Shown here piece by piece: positions 40,788 to 48,397 of a stretch of 55,839 nucleotides of DNA. The translations under genes and the position numbers were made by a program. The stretch lies in IMG/VR virus record IMGVR_UViG_3300023084_000023, positions 1-55,839 of that record; one strand, written 5' to 3'. This stretch comes from a virus. The stretch's first letter is position 1. Each line of letters begins with the position of its first letter. Under the pieces are notes generated by a model. That model saw only the letters and a program-made list of their open reading frames with translations. It ran no database searches and was not told the origin of the DNA.

Positions 40788-41455
40788 TAAATAACCTCTT
40801 CAAAGTTCAAAAGAAAGTCGTTCAGTAAATTTGCTCTTAGTAATTTAATTACTCTATTTTTTTCATTCTTATCGTGTTCATAATCATATGCACTATAGAT
40901 TGTATATTTTTTCTTGTCTTGTGGAGTGAGGAGATTATATGTGTCTGGAGATATTTTATGTCCCAATACATCATGAGTATAATGAATAGGAATATTCCTT
41001 GCAATAGACAATCCATTTAAATTGCTTGCAGAATAATCATTGAGTACAATTTCCCATCTGTCATTTCTTCTGACAAAAACTTTTTGTTCTAATGTGTCAT
41101 AAATATAATCACCAGTTTTAAATATTCTTGGATAAAAATTTGACCCTGCATAAGCGGGAGCCCCATAAACAGTTTCGATGTGAGTTTGTAACGTTCTACT
41201 TGTCATTGGCCAATCATCATAAACATTTGCAATATCGTTCATCCATAAAATAACCCAACCATATGTATGACTACCATAGTATAAATGGGCAATTGTTTCT
41301 GGTGTATCTTCATCTCTTACGGTATACTCATAATGCGAAAGAGGATTTTCTCTGTATTGTTCTATAATGTATGCATTTTGAAAGATATTAGTTACCTTTT
41401 TTGGTTTTCCGTCCAGCATTAAATCATATTTCTTTTTCTCTAGATAATTAAACAT
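40787..41455 (-). CDS. gp53: Baseplate wedge subunit gp53
   Basis: This 222-aa protein is close to T4 gp53 (196 aa). It starts MFNYLEKKKYDLMLDGK. A LysM-like segment TVRDEDTPETIAHLYYGSHTYG (about residues 45-66) is followed by WVILWMNDIANVYDDWPM, both typical of gp53. It completes the wedge near gp6 and gp25. It overlaps gp48 upstream and gp27 downstream by one base each. Confidence 0.9.
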   Translation of the reverse strand: MFNYLEKKKYDLMLDGKPKKVTNIFQNAYIIEQYRENPLSHYEYTVRDEDTPETIAHLYYGSHTYGWVILWMNDIANVYDDWPMTSRTLQTHIETVYGAPAYAGSNFYPRIFKTGDYIYDTLEQKVFVRRNDRWEIVLNDYSASNLNGLSIARNIPIHYTHDVLGHKISPDTYNLLTPQDKKKYTIYSAYDYEHDKNEKNRVIKLLRANLLNDFLLNFEEVI

Positions 41456-42300
41456 TAGTAACCCTCCGCTGCATCCGAAGATGTTACTAACTGAACCTCT
41501 TGGAAAGTCAGAGATAGCTCAATAACTGCAGGAGCATCTGTTTCATTGAAAGTTGCAAACGCACCGTTGCCACCATATTTAACAGTACAGTCAGTTAATA
41601 CACATGGTTTGATTTTGTGAAGAAACTCGGCAGGTTTACCACCCAAGTAGTATTCAACAGTAAATGTATTAGGAACTTGGAAAAAATTTAATCCTGCCAT
41701 TTCAGGAAGCATATTCTTTCTTAAAAATTTTATCATGTTATTAATTTCAATAGATTCTTTATCTGACCTTGGAAGAATACTATATTGATAATTGAATGCC
41801 CTAAAATCAATTCCTCTGAATAACATATGTTTATTCGCACCAGAAACTCTACCACCAATAACTTGAGACTGCAAATTACCATCTCCACCAAATGCAAGGC
41901 CTCCTGCAAATTGCGTTGCCGATAATGAAAGTTCCCCACCAAGATTGAGTACTTTGTCGAGATATCCATTATCTTCGCCTGCGACTGCACCAGTCTTGCC
42001 TAGCATACCCAATGCACCACTATCTGCGCCTTCAAATTGGGACTTTGTTGAATTTTCAATATTTTCTGGAAGGTGAAGAGTAACACTACCAATTTTTTCA
42101 AGTTCGACTGCAGTTCCTCTTGTCTGCATAGTTGTATATCCAGGCTGTTCACCTTTATATGCAGTGAATCTAACAAAATCTCTCATTGGAATCTGATCAG
42201 CAAATTCATCCAATGACATTGGATATATATAAGTTTCCCCGCCTGCTGCAACCTGTTGTCTCTGTTGCGTCAAAGTGGATGGTGAGTCTGTTGCGGCCAT
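41455..42300 (-). CDS. gp48: Baseplate-to-tail-tube protein gp48
   Basis: This 281-aa protein compares with 364 aa in T4. It carries TYIYPMSLDEF near the start. A central Gly/Ala-rich loop (DSGALGMLGKTGAVAGEDNG) precedes NKHMLFRGIDFRAFNYQYSILPRSDKES, a pattern seen in marine T4-like gp48. The C-terminal half resembles the tail-tube fold. gp48 caps the hub and, with gp54, starts tube growth. It is the first gene of the minus-strand baseplate operon, 30 nt downstream of a TATAAATA box. Confidence 0.85.
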   Translation of the reverse strand: MAATDSPSTLTQQRQQVAAGGETYIYPMSLDEFADQIPMRDFVRFTAYKGEQPGYTTMQTRGTAVELEKIGSVTLHLPENIENSTKSQFEGADSGALGMLGKTGAVAGEDNGYLDKVLNLGGELSLSATQFAGGLAFGGDGNLQSQVIGGRVSGANKHMLFRGIDFRAFNYQYSILPRSDKESIEINNMIKFLRKNMLPEMAGLNFFQVPNTFTVEYYLGGKPAEFLHKIKPCVLTDCTVKYGGNGAFATFNETDAPAVIELSLTFQEVQLVTSSDAAEGY

Positions 42301-42329
42301 TAAATACTTGCTCCTAAATATTTTAGTAC

Positions 42330-42337
42330 TATTTATA
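42330..42337 (-). promoter_or_regulatory. Late promoter (TATAAATA) for the baseplate operon
   Basis: An exact TATAAATA box is read on the minus strand at 42337-42330, 30 nt before the gp48 ATG. It lies in the 51-bp gap between divergently transcribed gp48 and gp4. The operon downstream has overlaps or gaps under 20 bp through gp7, so this box probably serves about 14 kb. Confidence 0.85.
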
Positions 42338-42351
42338 AAGGTTTTTATGAA

Positions 42352-42795
42352 GTGAGAAAAAGATTTACTTATAGAGGAAAATACAAACCAGTAAATCCAG
42401 AAAAATATGCAGGAAATGTGAATAACATTGTATATCGTTCTTCATGGGAAAGAAGGTTTATGGTGTATTGCGACAACAACGAAGCAATCACTTTCTGGTC
42501 GAGCGAAGAATTAGTAATACCTTACATTTCACCAGTGGACAGAAAACAACACAAGTATTATCCAGATTTTGTAATAAAAATCCAAGAAGAAAATAAAACA
42601 AGAACCATTGTTATCGAAGTAAAGCCAAAAAAAGAAACCAAACCACCAAGAAAACGAACTAAGATTACACCAAGATATTTGAGTGAAATGAAGACTTGGA
42701 GTATCAACGAAGCAAAGTGGAAATATGCGAAAGAATTTTGCGAAGATAGAAAGTGGGAATTTAAAATTTTAACAGAAGATCAACTCGCTCAATAA
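42352..42795 (+). CDS. gp4: Head completion protein gp4 (TnsA-like nuclease fold)
   Basis: This 147-aa protein matches T4 gp4 in length (150 aa). KYAGNVNNIVYRSSWERRFMVY and EELVIPYISPVDRKQHKYYPDF are the family hallmarks. Candidate nuclease residues are E33 (SWERRF), D72 (YYPDF) and E89-x-K91 (IEVKP), the pattern of TnsA-like endonucleases. In T4 this protein acts on filled heads before tail joining. The start is GTG at 42352. An ATG five bases earlier is out of frame and stops after two codons (ATGAAGTGA), overlapping the GTG. No plus-strand late box precedes it, so its promoter is unclear. Confidence 0.9.
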   Translation: MRKRFTYRGKYKPVNPEKYAGNVNNIVYRSSWERRFMVYCDNNEAITFWSSEELVIPYISPVDRKQHKYYPDFVIKIQEENKTRTIVIEVKPKKETKPPRKRTKITPRYLSEMKTWSINEAKWKYAKEFCEDRKWEFKILTEDQLAQ

Positions 42796-42800
42796 AACGA

Positions 42801-42808
42801 TATAAATA
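42801..42808 (+). promoter_or_regulatory. Late promoter (TATAAATA), plus strand
   Basis: An exact TATAAATA box on the plus strand lies 20 nt upstream of the ATG at 42829, between gp4 and the next gene. No -35 element matches at the right distance, as expected for a T4-type late promoter. It likely drives the plus-strand genes to the tape measure. Confidence 0.85.
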
Positions 42809-42828
42809 GTAAAAAACGGCATAAATGA

Positions 42829-43404
42829 ATGACAGACTTTACACCACTATTAAATAGACTCGCTGCCCGAAACATTAGACCAAACACCGATAAGGCAAGG
42901 GAATGGTTTAGAAAAAAGGTAAGAGAAACAAGAATCACAAGAGCATCTCTATTGGGAGATGGGAATCGCTCTGCGGCAACACCCGATGTTGGAAGTATGT
43001 ATTGTTACCAATATGACCCTAAGTATGCAAAAAAATTACCATACTATGATGAATTTCCACTTATTTTTATGGTGGAAAGAATTTCTGGGGGATTTGTTGG
43101 AATCAATTTACACTATGTTTCTCCAAGAAATAGAATTGTTGTAATGAATGCGTTATCTGAAATTGCATCAAACAAAAGATATGATTCAACTACAAGACTC
43201 AAATTATCTTATAATGTTCTAAAAGGTCTGTCTAAATATAATGTCATAAAACCTTGTCTCAAAAAATACTTGTTTACTCATGTTAGATCAAAGTTTGTAA
43301 AAATTGAGGCAAATGAATGGGATATCGCATTGTTTTTACCAGTACAAAAATTCAAAAAGGCCGCAGCTTCTAAAGTTTGGTCAGATTCTGCTAGGAGATC
43401 GTAA
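42829..43404 (+). CDS. DNA-end protector candidate (T4 gp2-like), tentative
   Basis: This 191-aa basic protein contains SMYCYQYDPKYAKKLPYYDEFPLIFMV followed by GGFVGINLHYVSPRNR. That pairing is widespread in marine T4-like phages, where I recall it annotated as the gp2 DNA-end protector. T4 gp2 is 274 aa, so this form is shorter. The N-terminus (REWFRKKVRETRITRASLL) and C-terminus are rich in Arg/Lys, consistent with DNA binding. In T4, gene 2 is next to gene 4, and this gene also follows gp4. The coding call is firm; the gp2 assignment rests on memory of the motif plus order and needs a profile search. Confidence 0.8.
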   Translation: MTDFTPLLNRLAARNIRPNTDKAREWFRKKVRETRITRASLLGDGNRSAATPDVGSMYCYQYDPKYAKKLPYYDEFPLIFMVERISGGFVGINLHYVSPRNRIVVMNALSEIASNKRYDSTTRLKLSYNVLKGLSKYNVIKPCLKKYLFTHVRSKFVKIEANEWDIALFLPVQKFKKAAASKVWSDSARRS

Positions 43405-43989
43405 ATGGCGTCAATAGATGATTTTATTGCAAATATAGGAAGTCAAGGCCTTACTCAGGCAAATCGATATGAACTTAGATTGACACCACCTAATATTGGT
43501 TATTTACCAAATCCAGACAATTTTTTAAAGTTTCGTGTTCCATCTATTTCTTTGCCAGGGAAATCTATTTCGACAACGGAAACAAAAATTTATGGCCCAA
43601 TAAGAATGGCTCCATATACGACTACATACGATCAATTGACATTTAGTGTATATTTAAGTGAAAACTTATATGAAAGAGATTGGTTTGAAAATTGGTTTCA
43701 CCAAGTTATAGATTTTAATACACACAAAATTTCATATTATAATAATTATGTTGCACCAATGGCAGAGTTTTTAACAATTGATAAGAGAGGACAAGAGGTT
43801 CACAAAGTAAAATTTGAAAATCTATTTCCGATAACCATAGGGCCTGTCGAATATGCGTATGCAAACGAAGAACCAGCACAATGTCAGATCACAATGTTCT
43901 ACAGAAAATATCGTTCTGAATATGCTGCAAATAAAGATTATATAAGACAGTTGTTAAAAGGATGGGAACGTAATCCCATCGGCCCATAA
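43405..43989 (+). CDS. gp54: Tail-tube-fold protein, probably gp54 baseplate-tube initiator
   Basis: This 194-aa protein starts directly after the previous stop. ANRYELRLTPPNIGYL, FLKFRVPSISLPGKSISTTETKIYGPIRMAPY and LYERDWFENWFHQVID fit the T4 gp19/gp54 tube fold. Placement next to gp26, and away from gp18/gp19, favours gp54, which sits on gp48 and starts tube polymerisation. T4 gp54 is longer (320 aa), so gp19 itself cannot be excluded from sequence alone. It is co-transcribed with its upstream neighbour. Confidence 0.8.
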   Translation: MASIDDFIANIGSQGLTQANRYELRLTPPNIGYLPNPDNFLKFRVPSISLPGKSISTTETKIYGPIRMAPYTTTYDQLTFSVYLSENLYERDWFENWFHQVIDFNTHKISYYNNYVAPMAEFLTIDKRGQEVHKVKFENLFPITIGPVEYAYANEEPAQCQITMFYRKYRSEYAANKDYIRQLLKGWERNPIGP

Positions 43990-44019
43990 TGATTAAATTA
44001 TTTTTGAAGAGGATAAAAT

Positions 44020-44742
44020 ATGTTACCTACAATTAATGCACCAACATATGATTTGACTATACCATCAACAAATGAAAGTGTGAAATTTCGTCCGTTTTTG
44101 GTCAAGGAAGAAAAAATTCTTCTGATGGCACAAGAGGGAGAAGAGTTACAAGAAAAAATTGATGCGATAAAACAAATTATTGGAAACTGTTTAGTATCTG
44201 ATGTAGATGTTGATAAACTTTCTACATTTGACATTGAACACATTTTCATCAAACTTAGAAGTAAGTCTATTGGAAACGTAATTGGTTTGAGTTACAATCG
44301 GGAAGATTGTACAGAAGAAGGAGCGGGGCAGGGGGGCTGTCAAATTCCTTTCACATTAGACTTAGAAAAGGCAGAGATTGAAAATCAAGAAGGACACACC
44401 AATGAATTGAATCTAACGTCAGATATTAAAATTATTATGAAGTATCCAGATTTTAATATCTTAAATTCTGTATTAACTGCAGATAGTGTAGATGATGTAA
44501 TTGATGTTGTAGCTACTTGTATTGACATGATCGTTGATGGAAGTGAAGTATATAATGCGTCTGATTATTCAGAAAGTGAATTAAAAACTTTTGTTGAGAA
44601 TTTAACACAACAACAGTTTGAATCTATTAACAATTTTTTCAATACAATGCCAGAAACGGCGTGTGATGTAAATATTGTTTGTAGAAAATGTGGATGGAAA
44701 AAATCGATGAAAGTAAAAGGAATTACCGATTTTTTTTCCTAA
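44020..44742 (+). CDS. gp26: Baseplate hub assembly protein gp26
   Basis: This 240-aa protein starts at ATG 44020 behind an AAGAGGAT ribosome site. ESVKFRPFLVKEEKILLMAQEG is the family signature near the N-terminus. The C-terminal part has ACDVNIVCRKCGWKKSM, a Cys-rich element that may bind zinc, and ends KGITDFFS. In T4, gp26 is needed for hub assembly. The last sense codons read GAT TTT TTT TCC TAA and contain the heptamer T TTT TTT at 44730-44736. A -1 shift there would avoid the stop and continue in the gp51 frame to give a 301-residue fusion. Confidence 0.88.
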   Translation: MLPTINAPTYDLTIPSTNESVKFRPFLVKEEKILLMAQEGEELQEKIDAIKQIIGNCLVSDVDVDKLSTFDIEHIFIKLRSKSIGNVIGLSYNREDCTEEGAGQGGCQIPFTLDLEKAEIENQEGHTNELNLTSDIKIIMKYPDFNILNSVLTADSVDDVIDVVATCIDMIVDGSEVYNASDYSESELKTFVENLTQQQFESINNFFNTMPETACDVNIVCRKCGWKKSMKVKGITDFFS

Positions 44743-44924
44743 GTTTAAATCATGAGTCCCTTGCATCGATGTATCGAAATAATTTTGCGTTGATGCAGCA
44801 CCATAAATATAGTTTGAGTGAATTAGAAGATATGATACCGTGGGAAAGAGAGATATATTTAAATCTTTTGATAAACTATATTAAAGAAGAAGAAAAGCGT
44901 AGAAAAGACGCAATGAGGAGTTAA
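44688..44924 (+). CDS. gp51: Baseplate hub assembly protein gp51, probably reached by -1 frameshift from gp26
   Basis: The frame encodes SLNHESLASMYRNNFALMQHHKYSLSELEDMIPWEREIYLNLL, the recognisable gp51 core. The true N-terminus is uncertain. ATG codons at 44688 and 44694 lie deep inside gp26 and would add about 20 residues that are the shifted reading of gp26. ATG 44769 removes part of the conserved segment. None has a convincing ribosome site. The conserved part begins exactly at the T-run 44730-44737, so translation through a -1 slip from gp26 explains it best. gp51 is needed for hub assembly in T4 but is not in the finished virion. An EF-hand gene and the tape-measure gene follow. Confidence 0.8.
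   Translation: MWMEKIDESKRNYRFFFLSLNHESLASMYRNNFALMQHHKYSLSELEDMIPWEREIYLNLLINYIKEEEKRRKDAMRS
44730..44736 (+). promoter_or_regulatory. Candidate -1 ribosomal frameshift heptamer (T TTT TTT)
   Basis: In the gp26 frame the codons are GAT TTT TTT TCC TAA, so the last T of GAT plus two TTT codons form a canonical X-XXY-YYZ site. A -1 slip moves ribosomes into the gp51 frame at TTC (44736) and bypasses the stop at 44740-44742. A weak downstream stem is possible between TGCATC (44762-44767) and GATGCA (44792-44797). Confidence 0.6.
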
Positions 44925-44925
44925 T

Positions 44926-45255
44926 ATGGAAGAAGAAATTAAAGCATCTGGACATCACCCCGCTGATACTAATGGAGATGGAAAGGTTTCAAAAGAAGAA
45001 GAAAAGATGTATCTTGAGTTTAAAAGAAAAGAACTAGAAGATGCTGACGCTCGCAGAGATGCAATGCGTCAAATGGCCTGGTTCTCTTTATTCGGTATGT
45101 TACTCTATCCCTTCGCAGTAGTGATTGCAGTAGTTGCAGGATTGGATCAAGCATCAAAGATTCTGGGTGACATGGCGGCAACATACTTCGTTTCTGTCGC
45201 TGCAATTGTGGCCGCATTCTTTGCGGGCAACGCATATTCAGATAAGAAGAAGTAA
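44926..45255 (+). CDS. EF-hand protein with two membrane segments (109 aa)
   Basis: This 109-aa protein has a canonical 12-residue EF-hand loop at 14-25 (D14, N16, D18, G19, K20, S22, E25). A charged helix (KRKELEDADARRDAMRQ) and two hydrophobic segments follow, at about 50-72 (FSLFGMLLYPFAVVIAVVAG) and 82-102 (AATYFVSVAAIVAAFFAG). It ends in a basic DKKK. Proteins with this layout are common beside gp51 in marine T4-like phages; the function is not known to me. Calcium binding is likely from the loop; membrane location is inferred from hydrophobicity. The position between gp51 and the tape measure suggests a tail or DNA-injection role. A holin-like activity is a weaker alternative. Confidence 0.85.
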   Translation: MEEEIKASGHHPADTNGDGKVSKEEEKMYLEFKRKELEDADARRDAMRQMAWFSLFGMLLYPFAVVIAVVAGLDQASKILGDMAATYFVSVAAIVAAFFAGNAYSDKKK

Positions 45256-45258
45256 TAA

Positions 45259-47925
45259 ATGGCAAGTCCTGATCTAAAAGCGGTAACAGAAAAACTTATC
45301 AGACAAAACCAAGAGGAATTGTCTGCTTCATTTAGCGCTGCAACCGATCAGTTGCAATCTGCCGCAGCTAGACAGGCCCTTGCAGAAGTTGCTGATATTC
45401 TTGGACAACAAGAAGGTATATCTGTAAAAGAATTTAAAGAAACTAAAAAGAAGATAGACCTTCTTGATGCCGATTTGGCACAACTAGAAGGTGCTACTGA
45501 CCAAGAAAAGAAAGCACTTCAAGAGATATTAAGAGCATCCCAAGAAAGTATCAAACAAAACACTACATTTAAAAAATCTATTGGTGATCTTGCAACAAAG
45601 ACAGTAGAAAGTTCAATTAGTGGAATTGGTGGAGTTATTACAGGTGCATTGAGTGGTAGTCCACTATTAGCATTTGGCGCATCATTTGTTGGTGACAGAA
45701 TTAAACAATTCAGAGAAACAAGTAAGGCAAATAAGGCAGAGGAAGAAGAGAGACAAAGAAGAATTGTAGAACAGAAAAAAATTGAAGAAGAAGAATTTTC
45801 TGTTTTAAGAACACAAATATCAAATGAAGAAGCAATCTCAAGAGCAAATATAACATCGGAAGAAGTAGCAGCACAAGCACTTGCAAGAGGTATTACTGAA
45901 CAAGAAGTTATTGACGAACAAAAGAATGCTATAATTCGTCAGGCAAAGATTGCAAAAGAGGCAGAAGATGCAAACAAGGCAAGAAAAGATGAAATCGAGT
46001 CTATTAAAAGAAGTTATGGACTTGATATGTCAGAGTCTCCAGTATCTGTCCCACAATCAGAATCCCCAATATTAGATGATAGAGAAAATATTACAATACC
46101 ATCTCCATCTGAAAATGTTCAAAGTTTATCTACAGAAGAGGCATCCGCTCCAAGTGAAATTTCTCAAATTACTGAAACAAAATTAGATGATAGAGAAAAT
46201 ATTACAATACCATCTCCATCTGAAAATGTTCAAAGTTTATCTACAGAAGAGGCATCCGCTCCAAGTGAAATTTCTCAAATTACTGCAACAAAATTAGATG
46301 AAGTAAAAGAACAACTTGGAGAAAACAGTCCATATCTAGAAGAAGTAGTAAATCTTCTAAAATTCTTGCAGGATACTTCTGACAATCCATCTCCATTAGA
46401 TTTAGAAAATCAAAGAGAAGCTAATAGAGAAAGAAAAATAGAACAAGAATTAGAGAAAAAACAAATCAAACTTCTCGAACAGATTGCAGAAAACACTGGA
46501 AACTTAGATGAAATCTCTGGTGATGGGGGTGGATTTTTAGACGGATTGTTAGGTGGAGTCGGAGGCGGCCTATTAGACGGCGTTGGAGATGGACGAAGAG
46601 GTAGAAGAGGTCGAGGTAACGTTAGAGGAAGAGGCGGTATTAGAGGTGCATTCTCAAGAGTTGGAGGAGCGGTAAGAAGTGGTGTCGGCCGAGTCGGTTC
46701 AGTAGTAAATAGGGCAAGTGGCGGAAGATTTGGCAGACTTGGAAATTTTGTAAGAAATGTAGGAACTGGGGTTACAGGAAGAGCAAGAAGTTTTGTTGGT
46801 GGTGGATTGAATGCTGCAAAAGGTGTATTAGGGGGAATTAAAAACATTGGATTGAATGCACTGAAACTTGGCGGCGGGGCAGTAGCAGGACTTGCTGCAA
46901 CTGGAGCGGCGAAAACAGCAAGCGCTGCAAGTAATGTTGCGAGTAATGTAAAAAATACAATGACTTCGATGCCTGATAGAATAAAAGGCGTTGGTAGTGC
47001 AATACCCGACAAACTTCCAAAAATGCCAAGTATTTCAGTGCCCCCAAAAATGCCATCAGTAATGGATAAAATAACAGCACCAGCAAAAGGAGTTGGTGCG
47101 AAAATAAGTGGACTTGCATCTAAAGTAACTGGAAAGGGCGCCGCAAGTGTCGCCACAAAGGGCGCCGCAACTGCTGGTAAAACTGCTAGTAAGGGACTTG
47201 GGAAATCTTTATTGAAAAAAATCCCTGGCGTTGGTTTAATTGCAGGATTGGGATTTGGTGCTCAAAGAGCATTTAGTGGAGACTTCTCTGGTGCAGGCCT
47301 AGAGGTACTTTCTGGACTTACTAGTATAATCCCAGGCGTTGGGACTGCTGCGTCAACAGCGATTGATGCTGGACTCATGGCGAAGGATATGGGTGCATTT
47401 GATGGTGAAGAAGGTGCAATCGCACCAGAGATTTCTCCAGAAGATCAAAAAGCAGAGCTTCAGTCAAAAATTGCAGAGGCAAAAGACAGAATTACCAGAA
47501 GTGAAGGTGGTGAAAATGTTTATTGGGGTAGAGATTCTAAAGGTAGAGAAGAAGATGCAGCAGAAATAGAAAAACTACAAGCTGAATTGGACAAATTGAA
47601 CATCACTCCAAAAGAAGAAAATGCATTTGCAAATCCATCTGCACAAGAAATGATGGATTTTGATTCTGGTGTTTCTGCACAACAATCATTCTCAAGTGAT
47701 GTTCCTAACAAAAAATTAGAAGCGTCTAATATGATGGACAATGCTGCTATGGATAAATCTACATCAGAGGCAAAACAAGCTGCGAACATTATAAATGCAC
47801 CGCAACAAAACACCGTGACTAATGTAACAAATAATTCAACGATTATGCCTAAACAAAAACCAGAAGTAAGACATACTGATGGTGCTGTGAGGGATGCTAA
47901 GTTATCTTTAGTGGGAGCGTGGTAG
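45259..47925 (+). CDS. gp29: Tape-measure protein, gp29-like (888 aa)
   Basis: This 888-aa protein has tape-measure architecture. The N-terminal 120 residues are Ala/Gln/Lys-rich helix, followed by a hydrophobic stretch (SSISGIGGVITGALSGSPLLAFGASFVG, about 122-150). A long charged coiled coil covers about 150-260. Two copies of a 37-residue Ser/Glu/Pro-rich repeat occupy residues 272-345. A second coiled coil (about 375-415) leads into a Gly/Arg-rich and then Gly/Ala-rich segment (about 420-720), which could cross a membrane during DNA entry. It ends with an Asn/Thr-rich tail. T4 gp29 (590 aa) sets tail length and lies in the same gene neighbourhood. Assignment is by position and architecture rather than clear motif similarity. 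Confidence 0.75.
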   Translation: MASPDLKAVTEKLIRQNQEELSASFSAATDQLQSAAARQALAEVADILGQQEGISVKEFKETKKKIDLLDADLAQLEGATDQEKKALQEILRASQESIKQNTTFKKSIGDLATKTVESSISGIGGVITGALSGSPLLAFGASFVGDRIKQFRETSKANKAEEEERQRRIVEQKKIEEEEFSVLRTQISNEEAISRANITSEEVAAQALARGITEQEVIDEQKNAIIRQAKIAKEAEDANKARKDEIESIKRSYGLDMSESPVSVPQSESPILDDRENITIPSPSENVQSLSTEEASAPSEISQITETKLDDRENITIPSPSENVQSLSTEEASAPSEISQITATKLDEVKEQLGENSPYLEEVVNLLKFLQDTSDNPSPLDLENQREANRERKIEQELEKKQIKLLEQIAENTGNLDEISGDGGGFLDGLLGGVGGGLLDGVGDGRRGRRGRGNVRGRGGIRGAFSRVGGAVRSGVGRVGSVVNRASGGRFGRLGNFVRNVGTGVTGRARSFVGGGLNAAKGVLGGIKNIGLNALKLGGGAVAGLAATGAAKTASAASNVASNVKNTMTSMPDRIKGVGSAIPDKLPKMPSISVPPKMPSVMDKITAPAKGVGAKISGLASKVTGKGAASVATKGAATAGKTASKGLGKSLLKKIPGVGLIAGLGFGAQRAFSGDFSGAGLEVLSGLTSIIPGVGTAASTAIDAGLMAKDMGAFDGEEGAIAPEISPEDQKAELQSKIAEAKDRITRSEGGENVYWGRDSKGREEDAAEIEKLQAELDKLNITPKEENAFANPSAQEMMDFDSGVSAQQSFSSDVPNKKLEASNMMDNAAMDKSTSEAKQAANIINAPQQNTVTNVTNNSTIMPKQKPEVRHTDGAVRDAKLSLVGAW
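46072..46293 (+). repeat. Two 111-bp in-frame direct repeats in the tape-measure gene
   Basis: A 111-bp unit occupies 46072-46182 and recurs at 46183-46293 with one base difference noticed (GAA to GCA near the end). It encodes 37 residues beginning LDDRENITIPSPSENVQ. The first nine bases of a third copy start at 46294. Near-identity means a recent duplication. Confidence 0.95.
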
Positions 47926-47932
47926 GAACCTT

Positions 47933-48046
47933 TCAGTTCCCACACATAACTCTTTTTGCTTCTTCGTATAAACCCTGCTGTACAAGAACGTGTGCAGCTC
48001 TTGCTCTTCCAATACGTTCAAAAGTTTCTAAAATTCTTTTAAACAT
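47933..48046 (-). CDS. Tiny basic protein following DUF1127 (37 aa)
   Basis: The frame ATG 48046-48044 to TGA 47935-47933 encodes 37 residues beginning MFKRILETFERIGRARAAHV and ending EEAKRVMCGN. Its ATG overlaps the last codons of the DUF1127 gene by 8 bp (ATGTTTAA), suggesting coupled translation. The sequence is one amphipathic basic helix followed by an LVQQGLYEEAKRV helix. The ARAA...G..EA pattern resembles tiny proteins encoded with DUF1127 genes in proteobacteria, but I cannot assign a function. It converges on the tape-measure gene, leaving seven bases between the two stop codons. Confidence 0.6.
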   Translation of the reverse strand: MFKRILETFERIGRARAAHVLVQQGLYEEAKRVMCGN

Positions 48047-48254
48047 CTTTTAAATCCAATTCCATTGCAATAGATTTTATCTGTGATCTTGCAATACCAA
48101 TATCATTCAAATCTCTATCAGATAGGGAATTTAATTCCTTTATAGTTTCTTTTTGAAGTTTTTTCAATTTTATTCTTTTTTGCAACTCACGAATAAAATC
48201 TACAAGGGGGGTAATGTTTAACCATTCTGACGCTGTTAATACTAATTGTGTCAT
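48039..48254 (-). CDS. DUF1127 (YjiS-like) small protein (71 aa)
   Basis: This 71-aa protein has the DUF1127 hallmark LNSLSDRDLNDIGIARSQIKSIA at residues 41-63, matching the family pattern L-S-D-x-x-L-x-D-I-G-x-x-R. The N-terminal half has a hydrophobic patch (LTASEWLNITPLVDFI) and a strongly basic helix (QKRIKLKKLQKET). Family members in alphaproteobacteria include small RNA-binding regulators, and many are tied to phosphate or stress responses. A role in a phage is not known to me. It lies 11 bp behind the 33-aa membrane peptide and overlaps the 37-aa gene downstream, so the three form a micro-operon. Confidence 0.85.
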   Translation of the reverse strand: MTQLVLTASEWLNITPLVDFIRELQKRIKLKKLQKETIKELNSLSDRDLNDIGIARSQIKSIAMELDLKDV

Positions 48255-48265
48255 CTAATTCTCCG

Positions 48266-48367
48266 TTAATTAACATACGGTAAAATAGACATAAACATAA
48301 CTGCAGCTACAATAGTAAGTGATACTGTAAGAACACTCAAACTCTTAATAATTTCTTCGACACTCAT
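48266..48367 (-). CDS. Single-pass membrane peptide (33 aa)
   Basis: ATG 48367-48365 follows AGGAG at good spacing and runs to TAA 48268-48266. The peptide starts MSVEEIIKS and has one hydrophobic stretch of about 20 residues (LTVSLTIVAAVMFMSILPYV), consistent with a single membrane segment and a short cytoplasmic N-terminus. No family is recognised. It heads a three-gene micro-operon with DUF1127, behind a promoter candidate and a TGTCAG/CTGACA hairpin in its leader. Confidence 0.6.
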   Translation of the reverse strand: MSVEEIIKSLSVLTVSLTIVAAVMFMSILPYVN

Positions 48368-48397
48368 TTTATTCTCCTGTGTATGATATGTGTGAAT

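Noticed and set aside
44802-44809. CATAAATA on the plus strand as a late promoter
   Set aside because: It lies inside the conserved gp51 HHKYS codons and 117 nt from the next start; likely chance.
46410-47156. Long antisense frame (248 aa) opposite the tape-measure gene
   Set aside because: Pro/Ala/Thr-rich mirror of a Gly/Arg-rich coding region; no ribosome site or promoter.
47925-47940. Bidirectional terminator between the tape measure and the 37-aa gene
   Set aside because: Only a 5-bp stem without a T-run on either side; too weak to call.
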